Assembly (NCBI GenBank): GCA_029934755.1
Contig: JAOZLQ010000145.1
Location: forward strand, 1 to 5,874
Source of the DNA: Desulfuromusa sp.
GTDB lineage: Bacteria; Desulfobacterota; Desulfuromonadia; Desulfuromonadales; Geopsychrobacteraceae
Direction: 5' to 3'
DNA length: 5,874 nt
The notes beneath the pieces are model-generated. The model had not been told where the DNA came from. It made no database searches and saw only the letters and a list, made by a program, of their open reading frames with translations. Shown here in pieces: positions 1-5,874 of the stretch. Position 1 is the stretch's first letter. The number at the start of each line of letters is the position of its first letter. Made by a program: the position numbers and the translations under genes.

Positions 1-1072
1 CCTGTCCGAATCCTTGATCGCTTTTTTTCGGCAGAAGTGTAATTCGCACCGTCCTATTCAATATATTGCAGCTAAACTCCCCTTTGAGTTTTTCTGGTAG
101 TACCGAAACCTGCAAATGATAGCGACCCAGAAAAGCCATCGGCCCCTCTGCAGTCGTGCCATCGAGAACCGAACCCGAGACAACGCGTTGCTCGCCTGAA
201 CTAAGTTCATCAGCCGTTAACTCATCAAGAGAAGCACCAAGCCGGGTACGTATCAAGCGTGGGTTTTTAACCCCAGGGCCGCCAAGGGCAATAACACGTT
301 CGGTAGGCAGTTGTCCGGAAATGAAGAATTTGCCATAAGCGATGACATCCTGATAGTTGATCGACCAGACCACCTTCCCTTCATTCACTGGATCCAGAAA
401 GTGGATGTGAGTCCCGGCGAGTCCAGCAGGATGGGGGCCATCAAACTCTTCCTTACTGACTCCGTTAACTGTTGGCAAAACGACGCCCGGTGCCTGACAA
501 ACAAAGACCTTTCCTTCGGTCAAACAGGTAAGAATTTTGAGGCCATTAGCAAAGGACTGCTCCTCTTCTTTAATAATCAGCTCTGCTTTTGCTGCCAAAG
601 GGTTGGTATCCATTGCAGTCACAAAAATAGAACGTGGGAGGCTTTCAATAGCGGGAACTTTACTGAAAGGTCGGGTTCTTAATGCTGTCCAGAGACCTGA
701 TTCAACCAAGTTGGTAACCACCTGATCTCGATCCAGACTCTCAAGCTCTGCTTCGGGAAAGGAGTCGAAGCTTTCAGCATCAGTGCCATTCAGCTTAATA
801 ACAACCGATTGCAGTACTCGACGCTGCCCACGGTTGACGGCAACCACTTCGCCGCAACCCGGAGACGTGAACTTGACTCCCGCAGTTTTTTTGTCGGCAA
901 ATAACTGCTGTCCAAGCTTGACCTGATCACCAACCTTTACACACATGCTTGGCTTCATGCCGACATAATCTGGACCGAGCACCGCAACGGTTTTAACCGT
1001 CACACCGTCAGAAATTGTCTGTTCGGGGCTGCCAGTAATTGGCAGATCCAAGCCCTTACTGATTTTCATCAT
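1..1072 (-). CDS. nqrA: Na+-translocating NADH:quinone reductase subunit A (NqrA), 3' end outside window
   Basis: NqrA is the peripheral cytoplasmic subunit of the Nqr complex, which couples NADH oxidation by quinone to sodium export across the inner membrane; it has been linked to quinone binding. The reading frame is open for 357 codons from the start to the window edge, against roughly 450 residues for the family. Family signatures are clear: MMKISKGLDLPITG at the N-terminus, GVKFTSPGCGEVV and RGQRRVLQSVVI (about residues 65-92), LVESGLWTALRTRPFSKVPA (122-141), FVTAMDTNPLAA (150-161), FDGPHPAGLAGTHIHF (210-225), INYQDVIA (238-245), NPRLIRTRLGASLDEL (270-285) and LGRYHLQVSVLPE (315-327). 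After residue 327 the sequence no longer resembles the usual (F/L)FGW-containing segment, although the frame stays open. Two adjacent ATGs (1072 and 1069) could start it; the first fits the family's M-x-x-I start. No strong ribosome binding site is visible. The other nqr genes would lie to the left, outside the window. Confidence 0.95.
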   Translation of the reverse strand, partial: MMKISKGLDLPITGSPEQTISDGVTVKTVAVLGPDYVGMKPSMCVKVGDQVKLGQQLFADKKTAGVKFTSPGCGEVVAVNRGQRRVLQSVVIKLNGTDAESFDSFPEAELESLDRDQVVTNLVESGLWTALRTRPFSKVPAIESLPRSIFVTAMDTNPLAAKAELIIKEEEQSFANGLKILTCLTEGKVFVCQAPGVVLPTVNGVSKEEFDGPHPAGLAGTHIHFLDPVNEGKVVWSINYQDVIAYGKFFISGQLPTERVIALGGPGVKNPRLIRTRLGASLDELTADELSSGEQRVVSGSVLDGTTAEGPMAFLGRYHLQVSVLPEKLKGEFSCNILNRTVRITLLPKKSDQGFGQ

Positions 1073-1480
1073 GTTAGTGTACTTTCTAAAAAGGGTTGTG
1101 AATCAATCCGTATGCCAACTTTGTGATGCCCATAAATTAAGGTTGAAGTACTGCACAGCGGACAAAGTAAATAAATTTTATTTTATATTGCTTTTGAAGT
1201 TGTGCCGAAACCGACATCTCCAACTATCATTTTACAAGACCGTTAAATTAAGTATAAAATATTCTCTACGAAAGACCGTCTTCCTCTCAAAATGTGCTAT
1301 TTGTTAAAAAATAATCGTACACAGTATACACGGACAGCGGGGGAAAACAATAAGAAATGTGACTTTATTTTTTCTATTCACGGCTTTCTACCGTTAAAGG
1401 AGATTCCGCCTAGATCAGCCTGTAGTATAGCCTGAAGGGGTAAAACGATATTTCATATTTTCAAAACAAATGGAGAAAAA
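1073..1480. other. Divergent intergenic spacer between nqrA and the amidase gene
   Basis: This 408-base AT-rich stretch must hold the start signals for both flanking genes. I see no convincing protein or tRNA in it. Short repeats are present: ACCGTTAAA occurs exactly at 1239-1247 and 1390-1398; AAGACCGT occurs at 1236-1243 and 1272-1279, exactly 36 bases apart; AGCCTG is repeated at 1417-1422 and 1429-1434 on either side of TAGTAT. AAGAC-C-GTCTT at 1272-1282 is a small interrupted palindrome. TTGTGA is repeated at 1096-1101 and 1121-1126. No promoter on either strand is good enough to call: TTGTTA (1301) with TATACA (1325) has an 18-base spacer but lies about 150 bases from the amidase start. 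The size leaves room for regulator sites or a small RNA, which is inference only. Confidence 0.6.
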
Positions 1481-2266
1481 ATGAAACAGTTAACTTGTGC
1501 CTCAATTCAATTCAACATTACTCTTGGGTATATTGACACTAATATTGATACCGCTACTGCGGCTTTGCAGCGAGTTGCTCAGCAGGGGACAAGACTAGCC
1601 GTATTGCCCGAGATGTGGAGTTGTGGTTACGACTATCGGAATCTTACAGCGCTTGCAAAAGAGACTCCTCGAGTCTTGGAAGAGCTACAAAATGAATGCC
1701 TTAAGCTTGATCTGGTCACCGTTGGAAGCCTGCCAGAACTCAAGGATGGTACTATTTATAATACGGCCTATGTTGTTGATAAAGGCGAGATCGTCGGGAG
1801 CTATCGCAAATTACACCTGTTTTCAACCATGCGCGAAGATCAGTTTCTTGGAGCCGGAAACCATAGTTTAGTTGTCGATACGTCAGTTGGTCGATTAGGA
1901 ATAGCCATCTGCTACGATCTTCGCTTTCCCGAATTGTTCCGTAAGCTGGCGCTGGAAGGTGCAGAAATCATCTGCATCCCTGCTGAATGGCCGAAACCAC
2001 GGCAGGAACACTGGAAAACCCTGCTACGTGCCCGGGCAATAGAGAATCAACTTTTCGTGATTGCTGCTAACTGTTGTGGGATTCAGGGCAAACTCGATTT
2101 TTTCGGACTCAGCCAATTAATATCGCCCCTAGGAACTGTATTGGAAATAGCTGGGGAAGAAGATACTGAATTGATAGCCAACTTTGACTTTTCCGAAATG
2201 AGCAATTACCGCGAGCAAATTAAAATTCTAGTTGATCGCCGAGCTGATATTTACGGAACACCTTAA
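1481..2266 (+). CDS. Nitrilase-superfamily carbon-nitrogen hydrolase, omega-amidase/MtnU-like
   Basis: A cytosolic 261-residue amidase of the nitrilase superfamily. The catalytic triad is visible: Glu44 in VLPEMW, Lys110 in YRKLHLF and Cys144 in ICYDLRFPE. Supporting motifs are the N-terminal ASIQFNITLG strand, Glu119 in the REDQFLGAG loop (candidate second glutamate), AEWP (168-171) and RARAIENQ (183-190). The length is normal for a single-domain member. The HLFSTMREDQFLGAG stretch and the CYDLRFPE...AEWP...RARAIENQ run resemble omega-amidases such as Bacillus MtnU (YkrU), which hydrolyse 2-oxoglutaramate or the related keto-amide of the methionine salvage pathway. No salvage genes lie nearby, so the substrate is an inference; general metabolite repair is equally possible. 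The ATG is fixed by GGAG at 1472-1475, five bases upstream. The gene stands alone, with a terminator 21 bases after the stop. Confidence is high for the family and moderate for omega-amidase. Confidence 0.9.
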   Translation: MKQLTCASIQFNITLGYIDTNIDTATAALQRVAQQGTRLAVLPEMWSCGYDYRNLTALAKETPRVLEELQNECLKLDLVTVGSLPELKDGTIYNTAYVVDKGEIVGSYRKLHLFSTMREDQFLGAGNHSLVVDTSVGRLGIAICYDLRFPELFRKLALEGAEIICIPAEWPKPRQEHWKTLLRARAIENQLFVIAANCCGIQGKLDFFGLSQLISPLGTVLEIAGEEDTELIANFDFSEMSNYREQIKILVDRRADIYGTP

Positions 2267-2287
2267 CCGATGATCCATCATCACCAG

Positions 2288-2311
2288 ATACCATATTTGA
2301 ATGGTATTTTT
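2288..2311 (+). terminator. Rho-independent terminator of the amidase gene
   Basis: ATACCAT (2288-2294) pairs perfectly with ATGGTAT (2301-2307) across a six-base loop, and a run of five T follows (2307-2311). The stem can extend by a G-T and an A-T pair. It starts 21 bases after the amidase stop codon. The stem is AT-rich and so rather weak. Read from the other strand the hairpin has A's before it but no T run after it, so it serves mainly the plus strand and does not clearly terminate the converging small gene. Confidence 0.7.
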
Positions 2312-2326
2312 CGCTTCGACCATTAA

Positions 2327-2677
2327 TTACTCGGCCAGTGGTTGCGCGTTCTGACGATATTTTTTGGGAACTTGCTGCAGACTGTCTGCGAACTGCAAGT
2401 TTCCACCGGCGTCAACATAGAGGTAACGGCTATTTTTTTCGGCTGATTCTACTGGAGATGTTGCCGTTTTTTCAATCACAGACTCGATGGAAGCAGGCCG
2501 CAGAACAGCACCGACTCCCATCAGTTCGACCAAGCGAGCCCGGAAATCAACGTAGAACAATTGTGTTTGCTTCAGTCCCGGTGCGTTTAATGGCAATTTG
2601 ATCATCAACTGGTCAAAACCAAGTGACAGCGAAAGAATCACCACAACCCACAGAACATATTTCAATAATTTCAGCAT
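2327..2677 (-). CDS. Small membrane-anchored or secreted DUF4124-like protein
   Basis: A 116-residue protein of unknown role. Residues 1-20 (MLKLLKYVLWVVVILSLSLG) form a single hydrophobic segment after a short Lys-containing head: an uncleaved membrane anchor or signal peptide with no lipobox, so the remainder probably sits in the periplasm. The C-terminal part, YLYVDAGGNLQFADSLQQVP followed by KKYRQNAQPL, matches the pattern of DUF4124-type domains (Tyr-x-Tyr/Trp-x-Asp-x-x-Gly-x-x-x-Phe-x-Asp, then x-x-x-(I/V)-Pro-x-x-Tyr-Arg); their function is not established. The frame reaches back to an ATG at 2731, but the start at 2677 is chosen because GGGAG lies five bases before it and a promoter-like pair overlaps the longer version. 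It converges on the amidase and diverges from trxB. Being a real gene is likely; the domain assignment is from the motif alone. Confidence 0.75.
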   Translation of the reverse strand: MLKLLKYVLWVVVILSLSLGFDQLMIKLPLNAPGLKQTQLFYVDFRARLVELMGVGAVLRPASIESVIEKTATSPVESAEKNSRYLYVDAGGNLQFADSLQQVPKKYRQNAQPLAE

Positions 2678-2682
2678 TTCAG

Positions 2683-2687
2683 CTCCC
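2683..2687 (-). promoter_or_regulatory. Ribosome binding site that sets the start of the small envelope gene
   Basis: On the minus strand GGGAG sits five bases upstream of the ATG at 2677. The alternative in-frame ATG at 2731 has no comparable site, so the shorter protein beginning with the hydrophobic segment is preferred. Confidence 0.65.
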
Positions 2688-2702
2688 GTACACAGCAAAT
2701 TC

Positions 2703-2731
2703 ATACTACCTGCGTCGTCGCCAAAACTCAA
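2703..2731 (-). promoter_or_regulatory. Candidate sigma-70 promoter of the small envelope gene
   Basis: On the minus strand TTGAGT (2731-2726) and TAGTAT (2708-2703) are separated by exactly 17 bases; each matches four of six consensus positions. Transcription would begin near 2696, giving a short leader that includes the GGGAG site. The arrangement supports the start at 2677, since the longer reading frame would begin inside the -35 box. It is a sequence match only. Confidence 0.5.
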
Positions 2732-2734
2732 GAA

Positions 2735-2786
2735 ATCGATAAACTTATCCCGGGCTATGTAATTTGACTTCAGATATAAGTTCGAT
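2735..2786. repeat. Imperfect inverted repeat in the trxB divergent control region
   Basis: ATCGA (2735-2739) and ACTTAT (2743-2748) on the left, with TAA between them, face ATAAGT TCGAT (2776-2786) on the right, 27 bases away. The same motif recurs as ACTTAT at 2803-2808 and, with one change, as ATAAGG at 2794-2799. The left arm starts just upstream of the small gene's -35 box. The right arm lies between the candidate trxB -35 and -10 boxes, and its last T is also the first base of that -10. This is where a regulator acting on both genes could bind. No known operator consensus is recognised. Confidence 0.45.
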
Positions 2787-2791
2787 GTAAA
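2764..2791 (+). promoter_or_regulatory. Candidate sigma-70 promoter of trxB
   Basis: TTGACT (2764-2769) is a five-of-six -35 box. TGTAAA (2786-2791), sixteen bases further on, is a four-of-six -10 box. The start codon follows about 36 bases after the -10, and AGGAG (2815-2819) lies in the leader, eight bases from the ATG. The -35 is good and the -10 is weak, which would fit a promoter helped by an activator. Confidence 0.45.
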
Positions 2792-2827
2792 AGATAAGGC
2801 TGACTTATTACTTTAGGAGCTTAAAAT

Positions 2828-3766
2828 ATGAGCAATACAGATTATGATGTCGTAATTATCGGGGGAGGTCCAGCGGGAATGACAGCTGGTCTTTATGCTT
2901 CCCGTGCAAACCTGAAAACCATGTTGTTGGAAAAAGCAATCATGGGTGGACAGATGATGACCACCACCACAATTGAAAACTGGCCGGGATATCCGGGTGG
3001 CATCGGTGGACCGGAACTGATGATGCGCTTTCAAGAGCATTGCGTTGAATTTGGCCTGGAAACCGACTCTGGCACCGTTGAAAAGATCATTGATAACGGC
3101 ACTACCAAGACCGTCGTTATCGATGACAAAGAGATAACCTGTAAAACAATCATTGTTGCAACAGGAGCGATTCCAAGCAAACTGGGGATTGAGGGAGAAG
3201 AGACCCTGGTTGGCAAGGGAGTTTCTTACTGCGCAACCTGTGATGGTGCTTTTTTCCGCAACGTTCCTATTGCCGTTATCGGCGGTGGAGATACTGCCGT
3301 TGAGGAAGCGCTATTTCTGACCCGATTTGCCAGCAAGGTAACGCTGGTACATCGTCGTGATCAACTTCGTGCCACTAAAATCCTTCAGGATCGCGCCTTG
3401 GCAAATGATAAAATTGAAGTTGCCTGGAATTCGGTAGTTGATGGATTTGAATCTGATACCAGTGGTCTGACCGGTGCAATCCTGAAAGACACCAAAACTG
3501 GCGAGACTCGCAAAATTGAACTGCAAGGGATGTTTGTTGCCGTCGGGGTCACTCCCACCACTGAGTTTATCCGTGATCTGGTAGATGTAACCGAAGACGG
3601 CTACATCAAGGCTGGCGAAGACACCCAGACTTCTGTACCGGGGATTTTCTCTGCTGGAGACAACCGCACTACAGTTCTCCGGCAAGTATCCACTGCTGTT
3701 GGCGATGGTGCTGTTGCCGCAGTTATGGCTGAAAAATATATAGATGAGCTGGGGTACCAGGAATAA
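2828..3766 (+). CDS. trxB: Thioredoxin reductase (NADPH, FAD)
   Basis: A cytosolic flavoenzyme that passes electrons from NADPH through FAD and a cysteine pair to thioredoxin, keeping protein thiols reduced. At 312 residues it is the low-molecular-weight bacterial type. FAD binding is shown by VVIIGGGPAGMTAGLYASRA (8-27) and by FSAGDNR (274-280); ATG (111-113) closes the first FAD segment. The redox centre is CATC, Cys135 and Cys138, in SYCATCDGAFF. NADPH binding is shown by VIGGGDTAVEEA (150-161) and HRRD (175-178), whose arginines favour NADPH over NADH. The C-terminal LRQVSTAVGDGAVAA (284-298) is the usual flavin-contact helix, although AGDNRTT replaces the commoner AGDVR sequence. AGGAG at 2815-2819 supports the start. 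No thioredoxin gene is in the window. It shares a divergent control region with the small envelope gene; whether transcription continues into comM is unclear because a strong hairpin intervenes. Confidence 0.96.
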   Translation: MSNTDYDVVIIGGGPAGMTAGLYASRANLKTMLLEKAIMGGQMMTTTTIENWPGYPGGIGGPELMMRFQEHCVEFGLETDSGTVEKIIDNGTTKTVVIDDKEITCKTIIVATGAIPSKLGIEGEETLVGKGVSYCATCDGAFFRNVPIAVIGGGDTAVEEALFLTRFASKVTLVHRRDQLRATKILQDRALANDKIEVAWNSVVDGFESDTSGLTGAILKDTKTGETRKIELQGMFVAVGVTPTTEFIRDLVDVTEDGYIKAGEDTQTSVPGIFSAGDNRTTVLRQVSTAVGDGAVAAVMAEKYIDELGYQE

Positions 3767-3779
3767 AGCCAGAAGAACA

Positions 3780-3837
3780 AGACTGAAGCTGTCTAGGCGT
3801 TCAGGTATTGAACCTTCAGCCTAACAGCCTTCAGTCT
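3780..3837. repeat. Long imperfect palindrome (heptamer-rich hairpin) between trxB and comM
   Basis: AGACTGAAG (3780-3788), CTGT (3789-3792) and TAGGC (3794-3798) pair in order with GCCTA (3819-3823), ACAG (3824-3827) and CTTCAGTCT (3829-3837), with single-base bulges at C3793 and C3828. A small inner stem, AGGT/ACCT (3803-3806 with 3812-3815), closes a five-base loop. The right arm is also a near-tandem repeat: CCTTCAG, CCTAACAG, CCTTCAG (3813-3834). It begins 14 bases after the trxB stop and fills most of the gap. There is no T run on either strand, so a simple intrinsic terminator is unlikely. It may be a dispersed palindromic element, an RNA processing or stability structure, or a factor-assisted terminator. 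Confidence 0.7.
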
Positions 3838-3863
3838 GGACTACTTACATACGGGGAGGGGGA

Positions 3864-5393
3864 ATGCTCGCTAAAGTTATTTCCGGAGCGTTGATTGGTA
3901 TCGATGCTTATCCGGTTGAAGTTGAAGTCGATATTGCTCAAGGTTTACCGCAATTTTCCACCGTTGGTCTGCCTGAAGGTGCGGTCAAAGAAAGCAAAGA
4001 TCGCGTCAAGTCAGCTATCAAAAACTCCGGTTATGACTTCCCTGCCCGCAGGATAACCATCAATCTTGCTCCTGCCGATATCCGCAAAGAGGGGGCTGCC
4101 TTTGATCTGCCCATCGCCATCGGTCTTCTCTGTGCAACGGGTGTCGTCAATGCAGATAATCTTAAAAATTTTATTCTCTTAGGTGAACTTTCCCTCGATG
4201 GGCAAATTAAACCTGTGCGTGGCGTTTTGCCGGTTGCCGTAGCGGCTCGTGATTGGGGAGACTATTCTCTCTTGGTGCCGACGGACAATGCTGAAGAAGG
4301 AGCCGTCGTTGCTGGGCCCAAAGTTTATCCCGTACATGATTTGGGAGAAGCAGTTGCTCTGATTAATGGTGAACAGCAATTTGCCCCTTACCAAACGACA
4401 GAAAATCTGTCAGACAGACCCCCAACTGCAGAGGGAGAAGACTTTGCCGAAGTGCGTGGACAGGAGCATGTTAAAAGAGCGCTTGAAGTTGCAGCGGCTG
4501 GCGCTCACAATATTTTGATGTCCGGTCCTCCTGGTAGCGGTAAAACTATGCTGGCACGACGGCTACCGACCATTCTGCCCGATTTTTCCTTTGAGGAAGC
4601 TCTTGAAACCACCAAAATCCATTCGGTTGCCGGATTACTCTCACGTAAAAATGCCTTGGTGCGTCAACGCCCCTTCAGATCACCACACCACACGATCTCC
4701 GATGCCGGGATGATTGGTGGTGGTAGTTATCCCCGCCCGGGAGAAGTCTCCTTAGCTCATCGTGGAATCTTGTTTTTAGATGAATTTCCCGAGTTCAAAA
4801 AAAATGTTCTGGAAATGCTCCGCCAGCCCCTTGAAGATGGCCAGGTCAGTATCAGCAGAGCTGCTTTAAGTCTAACCTATCCAGCAAATTTTATGCTGGT
4901 TGCCGCCATGAACCCCTGCCCTTGCGGTTTTCTCGGTGATCCCCACCACGACTGCACCTGTACCCCACCCATGCTGCATCGCTATCGCAATCGCCTCTCT
5001 GGACCACTGCTTGACCGGATTGATCTGCATGTCGAAGTCCCCAGAGTCCCACACAAAGATCTGACCGATCAAAGCACGACCGAAAGCAGTGCAAATATCC
5101 GCGAACGGGTTAATCGAGCACGAAAAATTCAGCAAGAACGCCTTGCCCCTTTTAACTTACACGCTAACAGTCAAATGCAAACCCGGCATATCCGCCGCTT
5201 TTGCAAACTTGACGCAAAAGGGGATGCGTTACTGGAACAAGTCACCGACAAACTTGGACTTTCAGCGCGGAGTTTCACACGGATTTTAAAATTGGCAAGA
5301 ACAATTGCCGATCTAGCTGGAGTTGAGCAGATTGAAACTTTACATCTAGCCGAGGCAATTCAGTATCGGGGGCAGGATCGGAAATTGGGGTAA
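3864..5393 (+). CDS. comM: ComM/YifB-type Mg-chelatase-like AAA+ ATPase
   Basis: A 509-residue AAA+ protein of the usual ComM length. In Vibrio cholerae ComM is a hexameric helicase that promotes branch migration when incoming single-stranded DNA is integrated during natural transformation; many bacteria not known to be transformable also carry it. The N-terminal Lon-like domain (about 1-170) shows PQFSTVGLPEGAVKESKDRV, RRITINLAPADIRKEG and FDLPIAIGLL. The ATPase core has Walker A GPPGSGKT (221-228), the conserved FRSPHHTISDAGMIGGG (271-287), Walker B GILFLDEF (301-308) and GPLLDRID (380-387) with Arg385. A cysteine cluster, PCPCG (Cys352, Cys354) and CTC (Cys364, Cys366), may bind metal and is normal for the family. 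The C-terminal Mg-chelatase helical domain (about 405-505) includes SARSFTRILKLARTIADLAG. The start is set by GGAGG at 3855-3859, four bases before the ATG. All key residues are intact. It lies 97 bases after trxB. Confidence 0.95.
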   Translation: MLAKVISGALIGIDAYPVEVEVDIAQGLPQFSTVGLPEGAVKESKDRVKSAIKNSGYDFPARRITINLAPADIRKEGAAFDLPIAIGLLCATGVVNADNLKNFILLGELSLDGQIKPVRGVLPVAVAARDWGDYSLLVPTDNAEEGAVVAGPKVYPVHDLGEAVALINGEQQFAPYQTTENLSDRPPTAEGEDFAEVRGQEHVKRALEVAAAGAHNILMSGPPGSGKTMLARRLPTILPDFSFEEALETTKIHSVAGLLSRKNALVRQRPFRSPHHTISDAGMIGGGSYPRPGEVSLAHRGILFLDEFPEFKKNVLEMLRQPLEDGQVSISRAALSLTYPANFMLVAAMNPCPCGFLGDPHHDCTCTPPMLHRYRNRLSGPLLDRIDLHVEVPRVPHKDLTDQSTTESSANIRERVNRARKIQQERLAPFNLHANSQMQTRHIRRFCKLDAKGDALLEQVTDKLGLSARSFTRILKLARTIADLAGVEQIETLHLAEAIQYRGQDRKLG

Positions 5394-5474
5394 TGGGGAG
5401 AGGGAGGAAAAGTATTTTCACAAATTTCCATAAGTGCCGCTCTTTCCTGATTCAGTCAGTGCTTGCAATGAAAA

Positions 5475-5874
5475 TTAGGGATTCCCGCGCTCCTTTCTGA
5501 AAGTCGTAAGATCCACTACATTTGATTTCTCCCGTATATCCAGCATGTTCAGTAGAGATTCGTTCCATTTTTTTTGTGGCTTAAAATAGTCTTTATCTCT
5601 GCCGCGCTTACGCAAGGAATCGTTGACGAGCTGCCCCAAGACAAATTCCATTTTTGCCGTTTCTGGCAGTCCTCCTAGATGATTTTCAATGTAATATTCC
5701 ATTTCATTTACAATTTGACGGATATGCGCATGAATGCTGCGGTCCAGCCCTTGGGTGCAGATGATGGGAGAACATTGTCTGCGAACTTCAGTTCTCAACT
5801 TTCCTCTTAGCTTGGGATGCAGTACGGCACGTACCCAACCTGCCTCGGCAACAATCCGAGAACGAAAAACCTTG
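5475..5874 (-). CDS. Unrecognised protein, C-terminal part (5' end outside window)
   Basis: The frame is open from the window edge to a TAA at 5477-5475, giving 132 residues of a longer protein. A TTG at 5798 could in principle start it, but the frame continues upstream to the edge as plausible protein (including KVFRSRIVAEAGWVRAVLHP and KLRGKLRTEVRRQ), so I treat it as a fragment. It is rich in charged, probably helical sequence: an Arg/Lys-rich part, the acidic segment VNEMEYYIENHLGGLPETAK, then NDSLRKRGRDKDYFKPQKKW and a basic tail ending TTFRKERGNP. Two cysteines lie close together (QCSPIIC). There is no signal peptide or membrane segment in the visible part. I do not recognise the family. 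It converges on comM with an 81-base gap in which I see no T-tailed terminator for either gene. Confidence 0.7.
   Translation of the reverse strand, partial: KVFRSRIVAEAGWVRAVLHPKLRGKLRTEVRRQCSPIICTQGLDRSIHAHIRQIVNEMEYYIENHLGGLPETAKMEFVLGQLVNDSLRKRGRDKDYFKPQKKWNESLLNMLDIREKSNVVDLTTFRKERGNP

Noticed and set aside
311..682. A 123-residue plus-strand open frame inside nqrA
   Set aside because: It lies wholly antisense to the well-conserved nqrA reading frame and has no recognisable motif or start signal.
1101..1118. A sigma-54-like sequence upstream of nqrA (minus strand TTGGCATACGGATTGATT)
   Set aside because: The GG at -24 and the ten-base spacing fit, but the essential GC at -12 reads GA, so one of the two invariant elements is missing.
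1071..1307. A 78-residue plus-strand open frame in the spacer
   Set aside because: It has no ribosome binding site, begins within the nqrA start region on the opposite strand, and has the Lys/Leu/Phe-rich composition expected of chance translation of AT-rich DNA.
1470..1484. A four-codon open frame (ATG GAG AAA AAA TGA) overlapping the amidase start
   Set aside because: Its ATG overlaps the GGAG ribosome binding site of the amidase and it has no site of its own; it is most likely a by-product of that leader sequence.
2269..2282. GATGATCCATCATC inverted repeat just after the amidase stop codon
   Set aside because: The stem is only five or six bases with a tiny loop and no T run; the hairpin at 2288-2311 is the better terminator.
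5407..5419. GAAAA-GTA-TTTTC hairpin after comM
   Set aside because: A five-base, almost all A-T stem with no T tract after it is too weak to call a terminator.

Overview
The window looks like ordinary chromosome from a marine, anaerobic, Gram-negative bacterium, most plausibly of the Desulfuromonadales (Geobacter/Desulfuromonas/Pelobacter relatives). The basis is a sodium-pumping NADH:quinone reductase gene, a small DUF4124-like envelope protein of a style common in that group, mid-range base composition and loosely packed genes. The placement is inference from protein flavour; no rRNA or other marker is present.

Layout. From the left edge to 1072, on the minus strand, lies the first 357 codons of nqrA, running off the window. 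A 408-base AT-rich spacer (1073-1480) separates it from a divergent plus-strand nitrilase-superfamily amidase (1481-2266), a single-gene unit closed by a short hairpin-plus-T terminator. Converging on it is a small minus-strand gene (2327-2677) for a membrane-anchored or secreted DUF4124-like protein. A 150-base divergent control region (2678-2827) separates that gene from trxB (2828-3766); it holds a promoter-like pair on each strand and repeated ACTTAT/ATAAGT motifs. After trxB comes a 97-base gap almost filled by a long imperfect palindrome (3780-3837), then comM/yifB (3864-5393). The right end (5475-5874, minus) is the C-terminal part of a protein I do not recognise, converging on comM.

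The genes do not form one pathway. nqrA belongs to respiratory sodium pumping, trxB to thiol redox balance, comM to processing of incoming DNA, and the amidase to nitrogen or metabolite repair. I found no mobile element, CRISPR array, tRNA or rRNA and no convincing new multi-gene system. The points most worth a second look are the NqrA C-terminal sequence that departs from the family, the palindromic heptamer-rich element before comM, the motif cluster between trxB and the small envelope gene, and the unrecognised partial protein at the right end.
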